Origin: Acholeplasmatales bacterium
GTDB taxonomy: Bacteria; Bacillota_I; Bacilli_A; Acholeplasmatales; Anaeroplasmataceae
Assembly: GCA_017454375.1 (NCBI GenBank)
Contig: JAFTDB010000010.1
Location: 1-64,000 of the forward strand
Reading direction: 5' to 3'
Length of the DNA stretch: 64,000 nucleotides
Part shown: piece by piece, positions 21,801 through 36,800 of the stretch
How positions within the stretch are numbered: position 1 is the stretch's first letter
Layout: every line of letters starts with the position of its first letter
Program-made: the position numbers and the translations under genes
Notes under the pieces: model-generated
Seen by the model: only the letters and a program-made list of their open reading frames with translations
What the model was told of the DNA's origin: nothing
Databases searched by the model: none

Positions 21801-24800
21801 ATCCATAAGGGTTACCTAGGATTTGCTAACATGAGTAGTGCATCATATGCATTCAAGGATTGTACTGGTTTATATTATGCATATATTCCAAATGCAACTG
21901 GTAATCTACCAGATGGATTCTTCCATTGGTGTACAAGATTAACTAGAGTCATTATTCCAGATACTATTACTGATATCGGCAGTGAAGTAATGGCATGGTG
22001 TCCAAATATTACTTATATTCAATCTCCATGGATTGGTAAGACTAGAAATCCTGAAACTACACAAAGTGGTAATAATGATCCAACTGGTGGTATTAGTGCT
22101 GCTGGATCTACACTTGCTAGAAGACAAGCATCAATCGCTTGGTGGTTCACTTATTCATCACATAAATATACTGGTACAGATTCTACATATCTAAACAGAA
22201 CTGCAGATTCATTAACTCAATGTAGATTCTGGAGTAGCGATAATTATGGCTATTGGGCATTATATTATGGACCTACAGCCTTCACATTAGTAATTACTCA
22301 AGAAATTGGCGTTGCTTATACAAGCTTCAGCTACGCATATGGCTTAAAGGGTCTATATCTACCAGATACATTAAATTACATTGCTAACCAAGCATTCACT
22401 CACTGTGATGTTGAATACATTGGTATATTAAGCTCATATTATGAAGATGGTCTAGTTAAGCACCAAATTGAAGATGTTGCTAGAGGCGAATATCGTTTCG
22501 CTGGTGAAAACAAGGCATTGCATAACTTAGATGCTCTTGGCGATAATAAGAAGTATTATACTGGTTTACAATACATTGGTTTAATTGCCTTTGGTGCCGC
22601 ATCTAATAATATTAAATTAACTATTTACTTACCAAACAGCTTAAAGTTTATCAACTATGATGCTTTTATGAATACATATCTTGAAACATTATATACACCA
22701 TTCATTGGTAGAAGTAGAAATGAAGGTCATTCTACTAGTGAAACAGTTGGCTGGTGGTTCGCATGGGTAAATAGCTGGGATGGCGCGACTGACCAAAGAA
22801 ATATGGAAAGATATTCTTCAAATGGTTATGAGGAAGTATGGTATCCTAATACATTTAAGAAGATCGTTATAACTGACCAATCTTATGTTCCTCAAAACGC
22901 ATTTAGAAATATGAAGTATTTACAAACTGTAATATTCTCATATGGTGAATTTGAAAATATCGCAGAACGTAAGGCTGCTAACCCAGTAGGATTAGAAGCA
23001 GAGCTTCAAACTGGTCTAGATAGAAACTACGTTCCTGGTCAAGCTACTACAACAATTGGTTCATATGTATTAGAAGGCTGTTCAGGTGTTACTACTCTAT
23101 ACATTCCTTCAACAGTAACTCAAATCGATCCAATGGCATTCTATAACGCTGCTAACCTAAGAACTGTTTATATGAACAATGAGGTTACAGGCTATGGTAT
23201 GTTCAGAGAAGATAAGAACCTTGCTGAAGTTCATATGGACTTTGTAACAAGCATTGCTGATTATGCATTCTATAACTGTACTGCATTACCTGGTATTCCA
23301 AATACTATATATACAATTAGTAATGCAGCATCTAACTATAACATTTTTGCTCCAGCAGCTGATCCTGTTACATATACATACACAACAGGTACAACTAACC
23401 ATACACACACATTAGGTGTAACTTCAATTGGTGACTTTGCATTCTATAATGCTGGAAACTTCAAGTATCCATTAACAAGCACTAATTATTTGAATTCAAC
23501 AGTAACATCAATTGGCAATTTCGCATTCTGGAATTGTGATAAGCTTGGTGGTGTTGATTCTAACAGTACTGTTATTCAATTAGACTTATATCTACCTAAG
23601 ACATTGACTAAGCTAGGTCAATCTGCATTCGATAACTGTAATAACGTTAGATCACTTCATGTTGGTACTATTACAAATGTTATTGATAATGTAGAAGGTT
23701 ATGTAAAGAATACTTATACATGGAATAATTCAAATGATAGAAGATTCTATTATTTCACAGATGCACAAACTAACCTATATACATCTGCGAATGGCTATTA
23801 TGCAACTGGTCTAGCAATTGATCAAAATAGTATAACAACTCAAAATTATCGTTCTACTAACTGGACTAAGTATGCATATGATGGTCTATATGATTACAAT
23901 TACGAAGTAAGCAAGGGCTCATGGGCATTTGCTAACATGACTCAACTTCAAACTGTATATTATGATAACCAAACAATTGGTACATATATGTTTGCAAATA
24001 ACACTAATTTGGAAAATGTATACTTACCAAGTGCTCAATTACAAGTTATTCCTAATGGTGCATTCTTCAATAACTCTAAGCTAGTTAAGCTATCTAAGTC
24101 TGAGGGTGTTGATTTCTTCTCAGATAATAAGGTAACTACAATTGGTGATTATGCATTTGCTAAGGCAAGCAAGTTTATCTATCCACTTAACTCAGCAAGC
24201 ATAGTTTCATCAATCGGTTCATTTGCATTCTTCTATAACTCAGAAATGGGTAGCGATATCGTTATTCCACATGCTATCGCTCATTTAGGCGATGGTGCAT
24301 TTGCTAAGAATGCAAGTATGGAAACATTAACATTTGAACCATCTACAGTAATTAACTATACTTCAACTAATAACCATTTAGGTAATTACCTATTCTATAA
24401 TTGTAGTAAGCTAAAAGACATTAAGGCTACATTTGCTACACCAAGTAGATATATGTTTGCTGAATGTACTTCACTTGCTAACACAACTGTAGTAAATGGT
24501 GAGACTAAGAACATTGATCTTCCAAATCTAACATCTATTTCAGATTACATGTTCTTCCATGATACAGCACTTGTTAACTACGATATTCCTAATACTATTA
24601 GATTTATCGGTAAATTTGCATTCGCATATTGCTCTGCATTATCTAACAAGGATGTTAATGATGGTGTATTTGAAGTTCATGATTTAAAGAATAATACTGA
24701 GGGCCCAGTAATTGATATCGGTATGAAGGCATTTGCTAACATGACATCAATGACAAGCTTAAAGTTATCTAAAGATGTTCGTACTGTTGGTAGAAGTCTA

Positions 24801-27800
24801 CTTACTGGTAACATTAGATTAGTTCAAATGAACGTTCCATTCCTAGGTGGTATTAGAGCCGCTACAGGTCTTGCTTATAACTATTCAAGCTATGACCATA
24901 CAATTGGCTGGTACTTCCTATGTACACAAACATATGGTAACCAACGTGATGGTAATTCATATTCGACAGGTTCTTACACAGACTCTACAGATGTTGATAT
25001 CGAACCACGTGTTGGTTGGGATAACCCATCAGCAGTAGATGGTAATAACTGGTATGATAACCTATGGTGCTTCGTACCTAACTACCTAAAGACTGTTATC
25101 ATTACTGATGATCATATCATTTCAAATTATGCATTCTATAACTGTGATTACATCGAACATATCATTTTCAATACTGCAATTGAAAAGATTAATGAATATG
25201 GTGTATATGACTGTGATAGATTATTAGACTTCAAGTTCGTTAATATTAAAGATGATTATCATGGCGTAATTCAATTTGACGTTAACGATGATATCATTGA
25301 TACAAATAATAAGATTATTGATTCAACAGTTACTCAAACTGTTCTTGATAGAATCTCTGTTGAAGCATTCTATCATTGTGGATCTTTAAGAAGAGTATAC
25401 TTAAATGCTCCTAACCTTACATATATAGGAACATATGCATTTGCATCAACTGCAATTAAGACTGTTAAGTTTGAAGATAACGCAGCTGATACAGGAAAGA
25501 AGCTACAACTTGATAGCTATTCATTTAGAGATAACGATAGCTTAATTTCTATCGACTTTGGTGATCATTCTAATTTAGCTTATATTGAGACATTAGTATT
25601 CTATAGTGATGATAATCTACAAACTGTAGACTTTGGCTCATACAATAAGCTTGAATACATTGGTCATAGAGCATTTGAATATTGTTCTAATTTGAAGGAA
25701 ATCGACTTAACAAGTGAAGATTCTAAGTTCGCTGAGCTTCGTTCTTATGCATTCAGATATTGTCATAGAATGACTAAGATTACATTCGGTAGCGACACAT
25801 ATGCATCTGCCTTAAAATACATCAGAGAATATGCATTCTATGATTGTTATTCAATGGCTGAAATTATTTGGGGTAAGGATTCAGTATTAAAACAAATCGA
25901 TCAATATGCATTCATGTATAACTGGAATATGGCTACTATGTATGAAACTACTGATCAAAGAGAAGTAGGTACAATTAGATTTGGTAACTCTTTAACAGAT
26001 TTAGCTACAGGTGTATTCTATGAAAACTATGGTATTTTCAAGGTTATCCTTCCAGATAGCTTACAAAATATTGCTAGAGGAACATTCAAGTGTGCATCTA
26101 ACATTACAGAAATGACTCTACCATTTATTGGTGCTAATAGAAACGCTACATCATATTATGGATTGTTCACATACATTTTTGAAGATGATGGTACTTGGAG
26201 AAATTCTTATAACTCTTGGTTCAGTAGACCTAATAATGGTACATTAATGCGTGTGGCTCAACCTTATAGCCCAACAGTATCATCTACATTAAATGAAAAG
26301 CATAAATATGATATTCATACAACTTGGTCTCCAGCTGTAGTTACTGAATATTATCCAGTTACTTCATATTCTGAAGGTGGATCATATCTATATTCTTATA
26401 TTCCTAAATCACTATCTAAGATTACTATTACAGATACTACTAGAATTCCTGCATATGCATTTGCTAATGCACATGGCTGGACTGGCAAGTTAAATAATGA
26501 ATTAGTGATTGAATTTGCTAATACAGGTACTAACAAGCTTACAAGTATCGAACAAGGTGCATTCTTCTCTAACAATAGTATTAAGACTTTAAATATCCCT
26601 AATACTGTAACTACATTATCAGGATATTTAACTTGGAATTCTAATATTGAGAATATCAACTTAACAGAAGGCTTAAGAGATGTTGCTGATCATGCATTCG
26701 AACATACTTCAGGATTAAAGAATGTAACATTCCAAACTAAGAATGATACATTAGTAAGCACAGCTGCAACACCTACTGTAACAGGTAAGTATCTATTTGC
26801 TGATTGTCCACTTCTTGAAAATGTAACAATTTCTAAGACAACTGTTAATGCAGTAGAGGAAGTTATTAAGACTATTCCTGAATTTGCATTCTATGATTGT
26901 ATTAATCTAAAGTTTGTTAATGCAACAGACAATGACATTAATGGTAATAACTATATTATAAGAATTATTGATGGCGTAGAGGTTGTTGGCTCTTATGCAT
27001 TCAGCTTTAATAAGGAAGACTTCAAGAATGAAACTGCAGATAATACTCCAAAGATTAAATCAATTATTCTTCCTTCATCAATCACTGAAGCTCAAGAAGC
27101 AACAGTAGATTCATTTGCTAATCAAGCAAGCGTAGTTATGCTAGGTACTTATGATGATGTATCTAAGAGCTACGTATTAAGCAATAACTATTTAGGCAAC
27201 TTTATGTTCAAGAACTTGACATCCCTAAAGGTTGTTACTTTTGCTGCGGACACAAAGAAGATTAATGTTGGTGCATTCTTCAATTGCTACGAGCTAGTTA
27301 CTGCTAACTTCAATGCAGCATTAGAGACTATTGATGACTGGTCATTCTATAACTGTAAGTTAACTAAGGTTGATTTAAGACCTACAATGGTTAGTGTAAT
27401 TGGTGAACAAGTATTTAGAGAAGATGACTTCATTACTCATTTCTATTACAGTAATTATGTATTTGTAATTGAACCATATACATTCTATAAGTGTATAAGC
27501 TTGAAGGTAATTAGCTTACCTCAACCAGTTGTTGGTCAAGAAGCAGTAACTGGCTTAAGAGCTATTGGTACAAGAGCATTCGCTGAATGTCCACAACTTG
27601 GTTCTGCAACAACAGATGAAGAAACAATAGTTGTACCTTCATCAATTCAATATGATACAGCTGAATATGCTAAGTTTGATAATGACCTTGTACATGCTGA
27701 TAACACTAAGGTTGCTGCCTTCAAATCTATAAAAGAAGTAACAGCACAAGGCGTAAGAGCTTCTGCAGAATCTCGTGGTCTTGGTGATTATATCTTCTCA

Positions 27801-30800
27801 GGATCTGGTTTAGTTAAGGTTATCGTTAATTCATATATCCTTGGTGCATATATGTTTGATAACTGTACAAGACTTGAAGAAGTTAAATTGAGCTCTAACA
27901 TTAAGTCTATTTCAGCATCTTGCTTCAACCATTGTGAAAGATTAAAGAGTATTAACTTCAAAGAATTCCAAAATGATACTGTAAGATATAATCAAGTATT
28001 AACAATGCTTGGCGTAGATTCACTTGATTCATTCGTTGATATTCCAGGTAGCGTTGTTGAAGTTCAAGATTATGCATTCAACTATTGTAAATCATTAAAA
28101 TATGTAGATATCCCAGCTACAGTTAAGAAGGTTGGCTACTACGTATTTGCTTATAACGAAAATCTATTATCTGCAACAGTTCGTACTGCTAAATTAGGTA
28201 ACTACATGTTTGCCCATGATGGTAAGTTAACAACTGTAGCAATAAATAATAGTGTAGAAGATATCCCTATTGGCTGTTTCTATAACTGTGAAAGCTTAAC
28301 ATCAATGTTCAATGTTGCCAACATTGGACAAGCTCAAACTGCCGGTGTCCTTTCTATTCCTGATGGCGTTAGAGGTATCGGTGATGAAGCATTTAGAAAT
28401 TGTAAAGGCTTCAAAGAATTAATCCTTCCATTAACACTTGGTGTTGGTAAGGATAAATATAGCGAATCTTATATAACTGATCCTGAACATCCAGTTAATT
28501 CTAATGGTAAGATTGGTAAATATACATTCGCTAATGACGAAAGTCTACAAACTGTAACTATTAAGGGTGCCTTACTTGGTGAATATATGTTTAGTAATTG
28601 TAGTAGCTTAGAGACTGTTACTATTGAAAATGGTATTCCTACAGATTCTACAGCAACAGCTATTACAACTATTCCTAAGGGTGCATTCTATAGATGTATT
28701 CATTTAGTATCATTAAATAGTGACCATGCTCATGGTGATGATTCAATCAATATTAATGATTCTATTACAACTATCCAAGAACAAGCATTTGCTCAATCTA
28801 CAGCATTTACTACATTAGTATTACCTGATGGATTAACACAAGTTGCTGAAGGTGCATTCTCTGGATGTAAGGGTATGACATCTGCAACATTGCCATTCAT
28901 TGGTAAGAACCGTGGTACAAGCGCTGATGCAAGTTTTGAAAATCTATTTGGTTATATATTTGGCTCTACAAGCTACTATATTATTCAAAGTAGTACATAT
29001 GTAGATCAATCAGGTATCACAAGAGATACAGCTGATAAGACTAAGTATGTAGGCGTACTATATGGTACTAATGATATTGAACAATTAATCCTAGATACAG
29101 TTACATCTCATCTACATGCATATGTAACAGGCGTTACTGCATCTGAGGTATCACCTATTACATCTACAACTAAGAATGCACAAGGTGTTCGTGTATTTAG
29201 CGTTAAGACATATTGGCTAGAACAAACTTATTATCCATCTCATGAGCAAATGGTTCATGGTGATATTGATGATTACTATACTGTATCTACAACAGTTAAG
29301 GAAACTTATAATAGTACAACTGGTATTTACACAATTGACATTTCTACAACTGCAACTCGTCAATATAGAAATGTTGGTGATGTAAATTACACATATATTA
29401 ATGATTATAAGCCTCTAGACTTGTCTCCATCATTTATCAATAATGTTAAGTATACATATAAGGTAGATGAAGAATTTAATGTAACTAGACAAAAGATTAG
29501 TGATGTTGTTACAAGTGCAGCATCTGGCGATAAAACTGGTGTAACATCAAGTGTAGAAACTATTGATGATAACCCAACTACTACAGATCTACCTACAATT
29601 AGTAATGGTATTACATTAGTTAATATCTTAACTAGAAAGACTGTTACTGACACTGTAGTTAGTGGCTCATCTAAGTACGTTAAGACTTATATTGAAAACT
29701 TAATTCCAAGAGGATTAACTACTATTAATATTAAGGATGAGGATTATGTAGCATATGGTGCATTCTATAATATTGCGACATTACAAGAAGTAAGTCTTAA
29801 TAGTGAAATAATAGAAATTGGTGATTATGCATTCTATCTAGAAGATAATACAGCATCATCAATTAAGGCTGTTGTTCCATATGATGCAAATGGCATGACA
29901 TACACAGTAGATAATGGTATTACTATCCCAACATCTACAACAAGAGTTGGTCATTATGCATTCTACAACTTCGTATTACCTAAGACATTAAAGCTATCTA
30001 ATGTTGTAACTATTGGTGATTATGCATTCTACAATGCTAAGGCAGTTGAAAATACTACAATTGGCGGATTAGTAATTCCAACAACTACAACAAAGATTGG
30101 TGAATATGCATTCGCTCATCTAGAATCATTAAGAAAGTTAACTATCAATAAGAATGCTAACGACATTGGTAAACGTGCATTTGAATATGATATTAAGTTA
30201 TTAGAAGTAATAGCTGAAAACCATTATATTTCAGATTACATGTTCTATTGTTGCTACGAGCTTGAAAGCTTCTATAGCCAAGCTGAAAAGGCAGCTATTA
30301 CTGATGCAACATTAGTTAATTCTACATCTGGCATCAATAATAAGCGTATGGTTATTATTGGCTTAAAATTCGATGAATATGTTGTTCATGATGAGAATGC
30401 TCCTGGTGAAACTGCTGCAGCTAAGGCTGGTAAGATTAAGGATACATTAGATACAAATGAAGAAGTATGGACTAACTGCCATATTGGTACACATGCATTC
30501 GCTAACTGTTATGGTATTAAGACTAAGACTGGCGAAAATACATATGTTGTAAATCCATTTGTATATCCAACTTATAGTTCAACAGAAGCAAATGATGAAA
30601 ATATGTCTGGTATTGCTAATATCAGTATTGAAGTTACATATGTTACAGAATTCTTATTCTATAGCGATAGAAAGATTCATTATGTATACATTAGTAAGGA
30701 TGTAACTGATATCGGTCGTTCTGCATTTGCTAAGTGCTATGGCTTAAGAACAGCTGAGTTTGCTCAAGATGATGCAAAAGACTTAACTATTCATGAATTT

Positions 30801-33800
30801 GCATTCCAAGAAACATATATTAATATCGTTGATTTACCTGATAGAACTATCTATATAGGTGAAGGTGTATTCAAGGCCTGCGAAAATGTTGGTATGATTG
30901 AGGTTCCATTCATTGGATCTGAAAGAGGTAACAACAGTGTTCCTGGCTCAGTATTTGGTTGGATATTCGGTAGAAGATTCGATCCAAATGCATCATACAT
31001 TGATGATAACGTTACAATCTATGAACGTGATAATGAATACAATATCATTGATGATGCTGAAACATTAGCTAAGGTAAGCAGTGCTCAATTATTCACAGCT
31101 ACTCAACAAGGTTATAATGAAATTTATCATAAGTATTACTATATTCCTGCTAAATTAAAGGTTGTTAATGTAACAGGCGAGAATATGGTTGCTCGTGGTG
31201 CATTCTATAACTGTATTAATATCGAGCATATTACATTTGCTCAAGATAAGCTTGAAAATGTATTAGCTTATGCATTCTACAATTGTCAAAGCTTAAAGGA
31301 AATTGAAATTCCAGATCAAATCTCTTCAATTTCTGCAAATACATTCCAATATTGTGGTAGCCTTGAATGGATGAAACTTCCATTCGTAGGAACTACAGCT
31401 GCAAATAATGGTTATGGTAGAGATAATGTATTCGGTGTTATCTTCGGTACATTAGAATTCCCTAACGATTCTTCATATGCAGCAAATCAATTGATTTTAA
31501 CTGAAAACAAGGATTCAAGCGGTAATTATATCCCTGGTGAAATTACTTACTACATTCCAAAGAACTTAAAGATGGTTATTATCTCTAACACTGAAATGGG
31601 TAAATTATCTTATGGTGCATTCAGTAATATTACATCTATTGAGCATCTAAGTATCACTGGTAATGTAATGACTACTGTTGAAGACTTTGCGTTATTCAAT
31701 ACAACTTCATTAGTCAACTCACAAATTACAGTACTTGGCACTGATGCGGAAGTAAGTAGCTTTGATGCTACTGGTGTCAATGGCGTTGTTTATAAGAAGA
31801 CTTATGATTCAACTAATAATCCTATTCCTTATGAATATCATTTCGAAGCAGAAATAGTTGGAACTAATAAGTTCGAGCTTCCAACTCAAATTGATACATT
31901 TGGTGATTTCGTATTCGCTAATATCGGTACAGAAAGTACAGATAGAAGTGGCTACTATCTAAACTCAGGTGTAACAAAGGCAGTTGTTGATGCTTATAGA
32001 ACAACTCATCAAAACAATGCAACAAGTGCACAATCTGGTGCTAATTTGACTAATACAGATACAAATAACAACCGTGCAAAGATGGTTAATCTTGTATTAC
32101 CACAAAGATTAGCTACAATCGGTAATTACGCATTCAATAACTTATCAAAGATTGAAACATTAGTAATTCCAGCTAATGTAACACAGATAGGTGTTGAGGC
32201 TCTTTACGGCTGCAACAAATTAACTAACTTAACTATTCCATTCTTCGGTGAAAAGCTAACAAGAGGTATTAATGAACAATACAGCTTAGATACTGAAATG
32301 TTTGGTTACTTATTCAGTGTAACTAACTACTATGGATTAAATAATGAGGTAGTTACTTATCCAGCATGTCAAAACGATATTACATATTACATCCCTATTA
32401 CATTAAAGAATATTAAGGTAACTAAGGATGCTGAAATTAAGGATTATGCAGGTGCTAACTTAAAAGGCGTTCAAATGATTGACTTCTCAGAAGATAAGAA
32501 TTTGAAATCTATTGGTAATCAAGCATTTATCAATAACATTAGCCTAGTTAACCTATATCTTCCAACTGATCAAACTGCATCTGCAGATTACTTCCAAACT
32601 GCAGCTAGTGCTACTACAGCATTTATAAGCGTTGGCGATTATGCATTCTATCATAACGTTAAGCTTAACCATGTTGTATTACCTGAAACTACACAATCTA
32701 TTGGTACAGCCGCATTTAGTGGTGCAAGAGAAGGCACAACATATGATCCAATTAAGGGTATTTGGGGTGCTGAATCTGCTGAAAGATCTGTATTAACAGA
32801 TATCATAATTCCAGAAAATGTAGATGTAATTGGTGATTATGCATTTGCATATAATGGTCTTCAAAATATTACTCTTCAAAATGATAGAATCGGTAATTAC
32901 ATGTTCTATGATAATGATGAATTAATTAAGTTATCTATTCCTAAGGAAATAACTACAATTGGCGATTCAGCATTTGAAGATTGTACATATTTAACATATC
33001 TATATCTAGAACCAGGTCTACCTACACTTGGTGAAAGAATGTTTGCAAACTGCTTCAGCTTACAATATCAATATGATGGTACATCTACATATACTAAGGA
33101 CGTATCTGGAACAATTGATGTATTAATGATTAGTAAGGTTGATGTAAATGAAACAACTGATGAAATTCCTGCAACAGGTACTGCATTCGTTAAGACTGTA
33201 ACAGAAATAGTAGAAGTAGGATATACAACTGTTATTACATCTATTCAAGAATACTATGGTGGACATCCAACACCAGCTGCTCCAAAGGTAACTACAACAG
33301 TATATACAAATACTGTTCCTAGAGTAGTCTCTGAAACTGAAATTCAAAAGGTTGTAACATTCAACGTACAAAAGGTTGCAAATAACCAAGCTGGTGGAGT
33401 TCTTAAGATTCCTGCATCAGTATACGCAAATACAACTGCAGCTAACTCAGTATTCTATAATTGTTACTCACTTGAAAGTGTAGAAATTCAAAATGCTAAG
33501 GTTGGTATTTCTGCATTTGAAAATGCTGTATCATTAAAGACATTAACTTGGGATGAAACAAAGATTACTCAAGTAGGTCAAAAGGCATTCTATAATAACA
33601 TTAGCTTAGATAGTACAACATTTAAATATCCAACTAATTCAGCTGTTAAGAGAATTGAAGCATATGCATTCTATAACTGTCTATCATTAACATCTATAGA
33701 GCTTCCAATTAACATTGAAGTAGTTGAAAACTATGCATTCGCATTATATAAGGGTGCAACAGGTGCAAATGACTTATCTAAGGTTCAAACATTAGAGTTC

Positions 33801-36800
33801 AAGGCAGATGCAAATGGCAATACAGGTATTAAAGAAATTGCTACATTCGCATTTGATCACTTATCTTCAGTTAAGAAATTAGTAATACCTAGAACTGTAA
33901 CATCTGTAGGCTTTGGTGCATTACATGGCTTCAGTATGCTAGAAGAATTAACTGCTCCATTCGCAGGTGAATCTACAGGCTATGGTAAGAATACAGGTGC
34001 TGGTGCGTTATTCGGACATATCTTTGGCGAAACTGAATATTATAACAGTTATCTAGCTACACAAAAGATTGCTGAAAACGAAGCCGGTGGTCACGATTAT
34101 TATTTCCCTAAGGGATTAATTAAAGTAACAATCACTGATGATGATGATATCAACTTCGGTGCATTCAATGGTTGTACATCACTTCAAGAAATTATTATCA
34201 CTGGTAATAATAAGCTTGAAAAGATTGATGGCTTCTCATTTGAAGGTTGTTCAAGCTTAAGAACTATTACAATTCCTAAGACTGTTAAGGAAATTGATAA
34301 TAAAGCATTTAGAGATTGTTATGAACTATATGGTGTAACATTCGAAGATGGTTCACAATGTACAAGAATCGGTAATGAAGCATTCATGAACTGTCGTAAT
34401 TTAACTGACCTAGTTATTCCTGATTCAGTTGAAACAATTGGTACTGATGCATTCAGTGGTATGGCTAGTCTAGAAAGATTAGTGCTTCCATTCATCGGTT
34501 CAGAAGCTGGAAACGGTGAAAATGGTACAGAAGATGGTTCACATCTATTCGGTTATATGTTTGGTACAAATAGAGTTCAATACATCCATAGATTAGACTT
34601 TGGTAAGTGGGAAATCTATCAACCAACACAAGGTAGTCAGTCATACACATATGATACATATCATTTCTATGCAGCAGGTCAAAAGAAGAATGCATCTTCT
34701 AATGAAATTTCATACTATATTCCAGCATCATTAAAGACAGTTGTATTCACAAATGAAACTGTTGCTGGTTATGGTGCATTCATGAACTGCTCTGGTATTG
34801 AAAATATTATCTTCATGAATAATAAGCTAGAAGTAATCGGTGAATATGCATTTGCTGATATGTCTGAAAGATTAATTGAAGGTCAATGTACAGAAGCTCC
34901 AATTAAGACTTATGACAAGGCAACAAATACTACAACAGCTGCTGCAACAGTTGATCAACTTGATTACACATTAAAGGGCTTAAAGACATTGAATGGTCTA
35001 GCAAGTTTAAGCATTAACTTCTATGAATACATTCCAAATGATGATAATGAACCAAATCATAATTATGTAAAGCATACTACATTAGCATTACAAGGTATTG
35101 ATGATAATGGTTATAGTAATGCATACGCAACTGAAGAATTTGTACATCATGATGTTGTAATTCCTCATAGTGTATCTAGAGTTAAAGCACATGCATTTGA
35201 TGATAGTGATACATTTAAGTCATTACTATTATTAGAAACAATTACATCAATTGGTGAATATGCATTCGCTAACTGCGGTGATTATGTAGAAAACATCGTT
35301 GGTGGTGAAATAGGATTAAGTAGAATCACTATTGAAAATAATATGATTAGTAATCATCAATTCTTCAATTGTGATATGCTACAAAAGATTACAATTCCTG
35401 CATGTGTAACATCAATTGGCTCACATGCCTTTGCAGATTGTTCTAACCTAGGCAAGGGATTTGAAACTACTGATTCAATCGTAATTGAATGCTCACTAAT
35501 CGGTGATTACATGTTCTTCGATTGCGATAGCTTAGTTAAGGTAACTATCCCAGCGTGTGTAACAAATACACAATATGGCTCACATGCATTTGAAGATTGT
35601 GATAATCTAGGTAAGAATAATACATCATCTGTTATGAGTGATATCACTATTAAGAATCAATATATATATGATTATATGTTCTTCAATTGTGATGAGCTTC
35701 AATACATGGATACAACTGATGGTGGACATAATAGCTTAGTATCTATTGGATATGCAGCATTTGGTGCAGATTCTAAATTAACTTACATTAAGCTTCCGTT
35801 CGTTGGCCATAGAAGCTATACAGTAGATTCTAAAGAAACATTAATCGGTTATATCTTCGGTGATAAGACTGATACTAACTTTGATGGTATTACAAGTGAA
35901 TCTAAACCACTTGCAGTTAAGACATCTGAAATGCTTCGTTCTGATCAACAATTAGTTGTTCAACAATATAAAAAGTCAGACGATGAAACTGCAGTAGGTG
36001 AAAATGATGAATACCTAATTGCAGAAGAACATACTACTTATACATATACTCCAGAATATACTCATGATGAAAATGGATATACTGTATACTTTGTTGATGG
36101 TACTGATAATGCTGTTACTCCAGTAATCAACACATCAACATTACCTACTAACTTCCCTGAAATTAAGAAGATTGGTTATACATTAAAGGGCTGGTCTACA
36201 TCTCCAACTGAGTATGTAGCTGCTGAAAAGGGCTCAAGTATTACTCATGACACTACATTATATGCAATGTGGGAAGTAGCTCCAAGCGTTGTATACTCAT
36301 TCTTAGTACCAAAGAGTTTAAGAACAATAGAAGTAATCAATGAAGAAACTATTGGCTTTGGTGCAGTAATGAATATGGGTATGATAGAAAACTTCATCTC
36401 TGAATCTGTTAAGAAGATTTCAGATTATGGATTCTATCATAATGAAAACCTAGTTAACTATAACAATGGTACATCTGAGAACCATAAGATTAACTTATAT
36501 AACAATTTAAGTGAAATCGGTGATTATGCGTTTGCACGTTGTACAAGTATCGTTAGCCTAGAAATTCCAGCACTTCTTAATACAATTGGTGAATATGCCT
36601 TCGCATACGATTCAAAATTAGAAAGTGTAATATTCAATAACTTGAACATAAGCTCACATATGTTCTACTTTGACTATGCCTTAACATCAGTTGATACTAA
36701 TAATGTTAGCAATATTGGTTACGCTGCATTTGGTAAGTGTATAGGCTTAGAAGAAATGACTTTAGGATTCATTGGTGCTCATAAGTTTGATAAAACTCAA

